Source of the DNA: Phellopilus nigrolimitatus
Taxonomy: Eukaryota; Basidiomycota; Agaricomycetes; Hymenochaetales; Hymenochaetaceae
Direction of reading: 5' to 3'
DNA: 64,000 nt
Assembly: GCA_021029095.1 (NCBI GenBank)
Contig: JAJOHG010000099.1
Location: forward strand, 1 to 64,000
The position numbers and the translations under genes were made by a program. Under the pieces are notes generated by a model that worked only from the letters and a program-made list of their open reading frames with translations, did no database searches and was not told the DNA's origin. Shown here piece after piece: positions 56,045 through 64,000 of the stretch; within the stretch, counting starts at the first letter, position 1, and every line of letters begins with the position of its first letter.

Positions 56045-58163
56045 ATGAGCGTCCATAAACTCCCTGGGTCGACGAACGAGCTCGAGAAGGCCCAAGCTCG
56101 TCGCCATCGTGCAGACGCTTCGGAAGACGAAGGTCCTCCCCTTTCCGACTCTGGCGACTCTTCCTCGACTGGCGATGATGATGACGAGAACTGGGACGAC
56201 TGGGTGTCTGACTCGCAGAATAAAAGGCCATGCCTGTCCTTGTTTGATGGCTCTGAGCAGTCCAGCGCGGCGGCTGCACTTGCCTATGACAAAGAAAAGT
56301 TTAGCGTCGACTTACAAGCACTGATAGAACGTTTGGGTCTTGATTTCCACAGACGTGCACGTCTGATAAATTACATCCGCAAGGAGAAGCCAAGCGCCGT
56401 CGAAGTCAGCGCATTGACCGGGGAGGAGCCACTCTTCACGTCCGACGACTACCTCATTCCCGTTATTGAGGATGACCCATTGTTGCAGCTCGGATCGGGC
56501 GAGTGGTCCGATTCAGATTCCGAAGTAGATGCAAACACGACGGACAAGGACAAAGTGATTCGCAGTCTTTCGAGCAAGCTCGCGCGGGCGAAAAAAGATT
56601 TTGTCGACTTTAAATCTCTCGTCGAGAAACAATTTCGGGTCACGGAAGTTACTCAGGCGCTGAAGGAGGATACGGCCGGGCCGTCGTTGTCGACGGAAGG
56701 GACTGTAGTTAAAAGGGACGATGACACCCACTACTTCGACAGCTATGGGGTCAATGGTGCGTGTGTGCCTTTTCGCTTGTAAACCATAGTCTCAATAAAC
56801 GCGAACAGAAATACACTGTGTTATGCTTCGTGACACGGTACGAACATCAACTTACGCATCGTTCATCATGAACTCGCCGGATCTCTTTCAAGATGCCATT
56901 GTGCTTGACGTAGGCTGTGGAACGGGAATCCTGTCGCTCTTTGCTGCTCGCGCTGGCGCGAAGCGGGTTTTTGCCGTCGATGCAAGCGAGAATATCGCAC
57001 AAAAGGCTAGGAAAATAGTCAAGGCCAACGATCTTGACGATGTTATCACGTATGTGCGCTTATCCATGTTGCCGCGCTTTTGCTCATCTTTTTGTAGCGT
57101 AATAAATGGCAAAGTGGAATCTATCACGCTTCCAGACGGTATCACACACGTCGACGTTATTGTCTCCGAGTGGATGGGATATGCTCTTCTATACGAATCT
57201 ATGCTCGACTCAGTCCTCGTCGCGCGCGACCGCTTTCTCAAGCCGAAGACCTTCGAAGACCGCGGCCGAGAAGAAAAGGGGAGAAGGAGAAAGGTGGCGT
57301 GCTAGTTCCAAGCCAAACACGCATGCTCCTGGGATTATGCTCGGCAAGCGAAGCTTTCAAGGAGAGGGTAGAATTTTGGTCAGACGTATACGGATACGAC
57401 ATGACTGCGATGACTGACGGTGTCTACGACGAGGCGGTTATCGACATTGTCGGGCCCGAGACGATGCTCAGTGACTCGGTTATCATTAAGGTGACTTTAT
57501 TTACTGAACTTTATACTCGCTGGCTTACCCGGCGCAAAAACAGGATATCAATATCGGCACCGTCACACCGAAACAGCTGTCCTTCTCCGCGCCGTTTGAG
57601 CTGCGCGGAACGACTGCCCGACACACCGTCGCGCATGCGCTTCTGCTGTATTTCGACGCATTCTTCAGCATGGATGGTGCGCAGGTCTCTCCAGAGACAC
57701 AGGCACATGCGTCGAGGGAAGGCGAGGCGATCCTCGCGGAGGTGTGGCGCGTCGGCTCGCCGAGCCGCAGGCGCTCCCCGTCTGCACCTCCGTCCCCCGC
57801 ACGCGCAGAGCGCCTGCGCCGCGCGAGCAGTGTCAAAACGAAGGAAAAGGTAACGGTGAAGAGTTTCACGACAGGCCCCCAAAGTATTCCGACACATTGG
57901 AAGCAAACGCTGTTCCTGTTGCGGGAGCCAATCGTTGTGCACAATGGTACGTCCCCGGGCGCTCAGTTTGTCAACATTGACACCTTATGGGCGATGTGAT
58001 AGGCACGGTCGTCTCGGGTACGTTCCACTGTCGCAAGAGCGAGGACAATTCGCGAGAGCTTGATGTGGAAATTCATTACGTCGTTCGGAATTTGGACGGC
58101 GACAGCGTCGACACCGCTCCTGGCGGGAGTGCGATGATTGTGCAGTCATACAAAGTGCGATAG
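56045..58163 (+). CDS. PRMT3: Protein arginine N-methyltransferase 3, one-base frameshift
   Basis: Type I arginine methyltransferase, known to act on ribosomal protein uS5. Exons 56045-56756, 56809-57049, 57098-57490, 57544-57946 and 58003-58163, about 636 residues. The acidic N-terminus (GDDDDENWDDWVSDSQ) and CLSLFDGS...LDFHRRARLINYIRKEKPS match the PRMT3 zinc-finger region. The SAM-binding motif VLDVGCGTGILSLFAARAGA starts near residue 269. VDVIVSEWMGYALLYESML is the double-E loop. VSGTFHCRKSEDNSRELDVE lies in the C-terminal barrel. The exon sum is one base short. After FLKPKTFEDRGREEK the true continuation KGEKEKGGVLVPSQTRMLLG is one frame away, explained by one A missing at 57274-57277. 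As written it would truncate before the barrel. Confidence 0.92.
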
Positions 58164-58899
58164 ACCTTGAAGCTTAAACCCCGGAAGTGGTTCCGAATGT
58201 GAGCTTGCGTTCTCGTGTTTTTCTCGGAAGAGTTCCTTGACAATCAATTTCTTCAATCGTCGATTCAGTCGTGCGGCGACACTTAAAAAAAGTAGATTCT
58301 GTCTGTTGCGGTGTCCTGATACACAGCATCGCGAAATACGCGGATCTTCAAATTAGTGCAGGTGAAACGATTAGTGACGGTTAGAAGACTCGCGGAAGGT
58401 GCGGTTTGCAATGGTTGTGTATGAAGTCTGAGAATCAGATGAGTGGGGAATAAAAGAAATGGATGTGTTGTACAATGCGGGTGAAGAGGCGCGAGCGACC
58501 CTGCATCCTGTTTACTAATACGTTATTTTGTCTAGTTGCTGCGTGTCTGATGCGCCTTGCAGAAAAGTATATTGCTGGATCCGCATACTTTCCGAAAGTC
58601 AGACGTGCCTTAAATATCTGCTAGGAGTCGGTAACTATACTCTGAAGAATGCTGTGTTCTCGGCGTCGATTCTATGCACATCTCGACGCTCAGCCAGTAA
58701 ATGTGGGAAATGCGCAAGACTTTCTGGCTTATCATGTTAGGTAAGCCGTAAGTATTATAGCGCACTCGAAATCATGGACTGACAATGGCTCGTTCTGTCG
58801 ACCGAAGACGTGTCAGAACCAGGTGCATCCTGATCTCCGAGCAAACTTGAGCGCCGGCTCAGGCAGCAACAGCTCCAGATCCTCCTAGCTGTCGCGCTT
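58164..58899. other. Intergenic region downstream of PRMT3
   Basis: No gene supported; short frames at 58528-58740 lack features. Confidence 0.4.
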
Positions 58900-59111
58900 G
58901 GAATTCGTACGGAGGCTCTGTACCGGGCACCTAGTCCATCTAATCCTTTATAAACAAATTCGGCCATCGGAATTCGTTGACACCATTGTGCAAAATCTAT
59001 CACCGTGTCTGGAATTCGTACGGAGGTTCTGTACTGGGCAATTAGCCCTTTGTGTTGTGAACGAATTCGGTCATCGGAATTCGTTGACACCATTTTCAAA
59101 AGGTACCACCG
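58900..59111. repeat. Tandem repeat, two units of 111 bp
   Basis: GGAATTCGTACGGAG begins at 58900 and again at 59011. Both units continue with CTGTAC-GGGCA, an AATTCGG-CATCGG segment and AATTCGTTGACACCATT. The units differ by scattered changes. It lies just upstream of locus c, possibly in its promoter. Confidence 0.85.
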
Positions 59112-59232
59112 CTATACCGACTATTAAATAAAATCTATTTCGAGGATGCATAAAAGGCGCGAAAGTGGATTAGGATGCATATTAACATCCGACGATTCAG
59201 AGTTGCCTGCGCATAATTCTCTTCGACGCAGC

Positions 59233-59583
59233 ATGGCCAACTATCCTTCCAGTGACGCAGACTCCGTTTGTAATCAGCCGCTCATACTCAACTCCCAGCC
59301 GGAACAAAAAAATTACGAGGCCGCAGCAGCTCACTTGATGTCTCTATATGGCTTCGGTGGGCCTGTTGGTCAGCCGAGTCCTCTACTATCAGTGAAGAGG
59401 AAGGAAAGGAAGCGCCAGGATAAGAGCAAAAAGGGCCATGGTAACGAAGAGTGAGCCTTTTTCTTGCGTTTCCTATGCATAATTGTATACATGAACTGAT
59501 TTTTCCCCTTCATTTTCTCCGCGGATGTTTCTTTCAGTACAATGAAAGCATCGGAAAGCACAAGCAAAGAACAAAATGCTTGA
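59233..59583 (+). CDS. Small YG[FA]G-motif protein, locus c
   Basis: ATG at 59233 reads MANYPSSDADSVCNQPLILN, then EQKNYEAAAAHLMSLYGFGG and a very basic tail (SVKRKERKRQDKSKKG). Unspliced, it ends at 59454 with 73 residues. A GTGAGC...TTTCAG intron (59451-59537) would instead give 87 residues (59233-59450 plus 59538-59583), close to the 89 of locus d. The N-terminal SxxDADS...NQPLI layout also matches locus d (GDDAASTSNQPLV), so c and d are tandem paralogues about 1.3 kb apart. The tail does not end in a cysteine motif. Function unknown. Confidence 0.6.
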
Positions 59584-60521
59584 ACACAGTGTACATTTCG
59601 CGGTAGGCGTGCTTGTGCAATACATCCGAGGATTTTCTAATTGACGACTCTTCCCTTTATGGTTGGTAACAGAACACTTTATCTCATTTCTTCACTATTT
59701 CCCTGATTCGAAGCTGTCTTCCGCCAATGTCGATAATAGGGCACTTGTGAATATATAATCCCCTTTCGGCTTGTATTCTAGTACGGATACAGAGGCCGCC
59801 TTCATTTTTCGTTTATATACGGGCTTGCACTTCAAGTTGCGTGCTACATGTGGCATTTCATTTATACTTGTGTCTCGAGAAGGTCCTTATGCACTCCTCC
59901 GAATAAACAGGACCGTAGTCAGGGCTACGTGGACGCAACCAATTTTGAGTGACGTAGACGAATTCGATAACAGTGTGGCTCGCGAGCGCAGCGCGACACA
60001 TGCGGCGTAGTCGACATTTCATCAAAACGCAGTCGCACAGCTAATTCTCATGATCAACACTGACTTTGTATCCACATACACGTACATAGTTATCCACGGG
60101 CGCGCATCACCAGAGGAAGCATGATTGACCTTGTCTTTGTTTCAGAGAAACGCATCGTGACTCGTGTAGGGGGATCATGCCTCGCAACCGACAAATGTCT
60201 GACTCGAGCCTGCCTGTGCCTGCTGAGATACCATCCCTTTACAGCAAGGTATGGCCAACGCCTGAAGGCTTAAACGATTTATTGCAGCTTCTCTGATATT
60301 GGGTCCGATACCTCCTGCCGCCATCCTGGACCCGGTTTACAAAGACTTTTTTATTTTGAGCTTGCGCTCCATCTCTGTAAACGTGTCTTCTACCAATATA
60401 AAATCCAAAGACATGCACTCTGGTTTGACAGAAACTAGTACCCCCAGCTATCGCCAGCTCTTTTCGCCTGTCAAATTCAGTAACACGCATCTCTCATACA
60501 CTGTTCACATACCTGTCTACG
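59584..60521. other. Intergenic region between loci c and d
   Basis: 938 bp; frames at 59771-60010 and 60239-60490 lack domain features. It contains the promoter of locus d. Confidence 0.4.
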
Positions 60522-61001
60522 ATGTCATTTCCCGGAGACGATGCAGCTTCCACCAGCAATCAGCCGCTCGTCCCCAAAGCATCCGAGCCAAAGGACTACG
60601 AGGCCGCTGCTGCATCCTTGATGTCTACCTACGGGTTCGGAGGCACTATGCAGCCCAATTTCAAGCAGTCAAACAAGACGAATGACAAGAAGACCAAAGG
60701 GTAAGCATGTTGATCGATATCTTCCCCTAGACTTTCTCTGACATTGGTTCTTGCACAGTCAGCTCAAGCCGAGTGCAGGTGAAAATGAGTCAGGAAACTC
60801 GTCGTGAGTGCCCGCCCCCTCGCAATGTCTTCACGCTCCATTTTGTCGTACCCACTATTTTACCCCAACCCTTACATGTATTTCCCACCTTTATCTCGTC
60901 TCCCAGCGCCAGCACTTTTCGCGCATATTTCTTTATTGATATTTAACATCCCCAGGACCGGTTCTGCGACAAAGTCCAAGACCAACTGTGTCATTATTTG
61001 A
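60522..61001 (+). CDS. Small YG[FA]G-motif protein with CaaX-like end, locus d
   Basis: Exons 60522-60700, 60759-60803 and 60956-61001 close in frame to 89 residues. The sequence starts MSFPGDDAASTSNQPLVPKA, then PKDYEAAAASLMSTYGFGG, a Lys/Asn-rich linker, GENESGNSS, and ends TKSKTNCVII. The last four residues C-V-I-I fit a CaaX prenylation signal, and basic residues precede it. If prenylated, it would be membrane-anchored; that is inference. It differs from mating-pheromone precursors in carrying the conserved Y-G-F-G core and a long body. Both introns have good GT-AG ends and a branch-like site (CTGAC in the first, TTAAC in the second). Confidence 0.65.
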
Positions 61002-61240
61002 TAAATGTTCTCATCTGCAACGAAGACGCAATGTGTATCTCAATGTTGTAAACTTAACGATGTTGTAAACGTATACCACTTTTCTCGTTGCGTGCTTGTA
61101 GCCCTAGACTTGAAATTCTACAAATCTGTCCTTCAATAAGCTCTACCTTATAAATCAAAATACGACGCGGCATGATAGTTACGCAGATAGCCTCAGAACG
61201 TCCGTCAATACAATTGGCATCGTAATGTACGTCTCTCGCT
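61002..61240. other. Convergent intergenic region
   Basis: 3' flanks of locus d and the oxygenase gene; AACGATGTTGTAAAC-like short repeat near 61047-61070. No gene. Confidence 0.5.
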
Positions 61241-62804
61241 TTACTTTTTCCCATACGCCGCTGTAAGTTTGGCCTTCACATGCTCGCCTGCGGTGATGAC
61301 CTCGTATTTAGACGGCATGTCGGCGGAGACACAGCTCTGAATCGGCTATAGCAAAGCAAAATGATAGATGAGTTAGCTTAGAGTGGTAGGAGGGAATGTT
61401 CAAAACTATGCTGACTTCGAGTTTGACGTGGTAGTCGACGCCGAAAAAGAGTGGCATCGAATGGCGTTCGACGCCCGTCCTATTGATAGCTCTGTGGACG
61501 GTCGACTTAAAGATGTCATCTAAAGAACGTATTAGTGTTGAAAGCAAAGGATCAAATTTTGGCGTACTTGTCCATCTTGCGAGTTGGTCTCCGATGCTGT
61601 CGGAGAGCATACGGTAAATCATACGAACTTCACACAGTCAAGAGAGGGATCAATTACTTTATGACAAGTGTCCCAGGAATTGGTGTCGCATTGACCCATT
61701 CCTTATTGGCGTTGAGCACTTGAAGAGCCTCGATATCTGGCTCTTGCCATAGTATTGTGAAACACTGATTGCGAGGTAAGCTCGCCTGTTGATTATGAAC
61801 ATCTCATCGAATGTACCTCAAAGCTGTGAGCCATTTCAATTCCCGTCTTCTTCAGTACAAGATGCATGACAGATAAATACAGCACTCACTCAGTGTGGGC
61901 GCCAATGCCGAGCACTCTGTCATCATGTGGTCCTGTTTGAGGCGGGTAGTGAAGGACACGCATAATCGCAGCAGCTTCTTGAGTCTAAGACACAATTTAA
62001 GCCAGGAGAATACGCGATAAGATCATAAAACCACAATTCAGACCTTGTCATCAAAGAAACTCTCAGGAAGATCGAGAGCAATGGCGAAGAGTGGAAAAAG
62101 CTTTCTTCCGAATGCTACTGCTGCGTTGCTGAATGTAAACACGTCAACTCATATCGCCCCAAATCAGATTTTACAGGCGCACTAATAGCTCATAAGATCC
62201 TCCTGGAATCCAAGAACTTCGGAAGGCCAGACGTTTCCACCAGACATCGCACTTTGTTTAGAGCTGTAGGTCTCTTCAGGACCAATATTATATGCTTCAT
62301 GAAGGTCGCCTCTGTTCTCTGGGTCGTTGTTCTCGCTCAAAAGAACAGTATAGCCTCTAAAATTATCCATTTTACGGCTATCGTACTGTTAAGGAAAGGA
62401 CAGGCTCGTCATCGAAAGCAAACATAGAAGTCTAGCAGACGGACTATCGTACTTTGAGTTTCTTTTCTTCGGGAAGGGCGAAGAATCTTTTCCCCGCCTC
62501 AATAGCCCTAGATATATCTTCTTCCGGGATATCGTGGTTCTTGACTGCTACCGTTCAATATCACTTCAGCTAATAACATGGAGAGCCTTACCATAGAAGA
62601 AACCGACGTTTATGCAAGCGTCTCGAACATCTTTAGCAAGCTGCTGTCGAACGAGAGGATCGGGGTTAGTTGCATCTTTCATATCGCTGACGATTAGATT
62701 AGAGACTGGCGATAACCTCCAGTATCCTGTGCTCACAGGACCGGAATCTCTTTGAAACCATAGTCTGAACGACTTGCGGTCTGAAGGACTGACTCAATAA
62801 CCAT
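61241..62804 (-). CDS. 2-oxoglutarate/Fe(II)-dependent oxygenase (IPNS-like)
   Basis: Eleven exons give 329 residues, frame intact: 62804-62737, 62686-62592, 62544-62453, 62385-62183, 62128-62044, 61984-61890, 61823-61817, 61764-61658, 61596-61568, 61519-61416, 61345-61241. The N-terminal domain has KEIPVLDMKDATN and ACINVGFFYVKNHDIP, typical of the isopenicillin-N-synthase-like superfamily. The iron triad is H211, D213 (GIGAHTDFECFTILW) and H269 (STVHRAINRTG); R279-x-S281 (ERHS) should bind 2-oxoglutarate. The 7-nt exon 61823-61817 is needed to complete Asp213. Substrate unknown; such enzymes act on small metabolites, and no biosynthetic partners are adjacent. Cytosolic, with no targeting signal. 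Confidence 0.9.
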
Positions 62805-63142
62805 TTCTGCGATGTGGTTGAAGTGCAAAAGTTGATGAGCTATCTCAATCTTGAGCCTTAAATTAGACTATCCATAGTTCACACGGGTCGTGGAGCATTT
62901 TCGTTCCACAAGCAGGCGCGACATATATATCATATGTACAAACGCTAAGAGACGAAAGGAGAGGTTGCTTCACCTACAGACATAACTGACAACATTATTA
63001 CGAGCATGATTCAGCCCATATTCGCTGTCCTGGTACCAGGATATAGAAATCGTTAAGATAGACAGTCAATCTGGCCCAGGCTCTAGCGGCGAAGGAACTC
63101 AAATGAGCACACCATGTCAAAGGAAATATAAAAAGCAGCTGA
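62805..63142. other. Upstream region of the oxygenase gene
   Basis: Promoter region; no other feature recognised. Confidence 0.4.
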
Positions 63143-63827
63143 TTAAAGCGACCCGGCGGAAAATATGCCACCCTTATGCAAGTTTGTGCTCATTATGGGG
63201 AAGGTCATGTTAGTAAATTCGACCGCAATGCAAATAGGTAGATGAAGTCTATGCTTTGATGACTCGAAGAGCTTCCGCAGAACTCCATCGAACGCATCGC
63301 TGATGCTGCGCCCAAGGTTAGCACAAAGCAAGGAAAACTTCGGTGCTACACACATATCGGAGATGTCTTCCTTTCTTCGGAGCGCAGTGCCTGAGTGTCT
63401 GAAAGCACAGTATACGATAAGGCGTAACGTAAGCTGAAGTAGACGACTGTGGATCGCAAGGCACGCAGCCTCTTGAATCCGCGGTGTGGATAAACATAAT
63501 GAAAGCGACGAGCAAGTTTCTGAAGATCGAAGACGAGCAAGTATATGCGTGATGATCTTTAAAGCTCCAATGTGAAACACGCGGTCACAATAGCGCCAAT
63601 GCTAGCGATCAATATATGTGACTCGTTCGAGACTGCAGCTCCGGAATGACTCGTGCATATAATTCAATGCACTCGCGATAAAAAGTTGCCCCCGGAGAAC
63701 GATACAGAAAGTGAAAAATGTCTAGCGCCCATACAGAAGAAGTCGCGGAGATTTCTGCACAAGCGTAGGTCTTGTTCGTCCCTCGAGAATCAATGGTTGA
63801 AAGGATTCTCTTCATGACAGACCTCAT
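63143..63827 (-). CDS. Possible minus-strand coding fragments, unassigned
   Basis: Two frames, 63827-63609 (with AEISATSSVWALDIFHFLYR) and 63580-63143 (with IGALKIITHILARLRSSETC), have helical, protein-like character and could be exons of one gene. No family is recognised and no splice pair is convincing. The opposite strand to the right also has a coding-like frame, so strand is uncertain. Confidence 0.25.
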
Positions 63828-64000
63828 GCACCACCATCGCCAGTAGCTGAATCAGACATACCGCAAGATGTCGTCAAGCGCAAATCGCTACTTGAAAAAC
63901 TGAAAGATGTCTTCAGGTCTCGATTCGGTCGCTCCAGGCAAGACAAGTCCAAGAAAGCAAAGGTGCACACCATCTTTTCCGCACATAGTCCATCTAAATG
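63801..64000 (+). CDS. Possible partial exon running off the right edge
   Basis: After a TGA at about 63798 the plus strand stays open to the window end (66 codons). It reads DRPHAPPSPVAESDIPQDVV, KRKSLLEKLKDVFRSRFGRS and QDKSKKAKVHTIFSAH. The Pro-rich lead and a basic amphipathic segment look coding. No Met, so it would be an internal exon. Family unknown. Confidence 0.3.

Noticed and set aside
60522..61001. Mating-pheromone precursor at locus d because of its CaaX-like end
   Set aside because: The conserved Y-G-F-G core, length and paralogues without CaaX do not fit pheromone precursors; no STE3-type receptor lies in the window.

Overview
The window looks like nuclear DNA of a filamentous basidiomycete, probably Agaricomycetes. 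Genes are dense, on both strands, and split by many short GT-AG introns (mostly 46-75 nt). The gene set (THI4, GH92, PRMT3, a septin, RIO1, a Zn2Cys6 factor, F-box expansions) is typical of such fungi. The order cannot be fixed from the sequence.

Layout: 1-9.5 kb is repeat-rich accessory DNA. It holds an array of F-box-like genes in which one copy is intact and the others are decayed, a 116-nt poly-C run, a frameshifted serine-protease-like gene and an Old Yellow Enzyme relic. 9.9-16.6 kb holds MCC beta (leucine breakdown), a Dia2/Pof3-like TPR/F-box protein and TrpD (tryptophan synthesis). 17.7-20.2 kb holds an LRR relic and a duplicated LTR-like block. 20.5-34.9 kb is a housekeeping run: ILV3 (branched-chain amino acids), a small membrane protein, THI4 (thiamine), chorismate mutase (aromatic amino acids), a septin, RIO1 kinase and an APH-like kinase. 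38.5-42.7 kb encodes one large Zn2Cys6 protein. 45.6-49.2 kb encodes a GH92 alpha-mannosidase whose 3' end carries the second LTR-like block in opposite orientation. 50.8-61 kb contains four loci of a small-protein family with a Y-G-[FA]-G motif, a serine-rich protein, an intron-containing tRNA-Val and PRMT3. 61.2-62.8 kb is an 11-exon 2OG-Fe(II) oxygenase with a 7-nt microexon.

All splice models were made by hand from conserved protein motifs, splice signals and reading-frame closure. Three otherwise well-preserved genes (THI4, GH92, PRMT3) each need one extra base to stay open. That fits residual assembly indels at least as well as real lesions.

Functionally, TrpD and chorismate mutase act in aromatic amino-acid synthesis, ILV3 and MCC beta act at opposite ends of branched-chain metabolism, and THI4 makes the thiazole part of the TPP cofactor. 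This is ordinary neighbourhood rather than an operon. The least explained feature is the cluster of tiny proteins at 50.8-61.0 kb, one of which ends in a CaaX-like tail.
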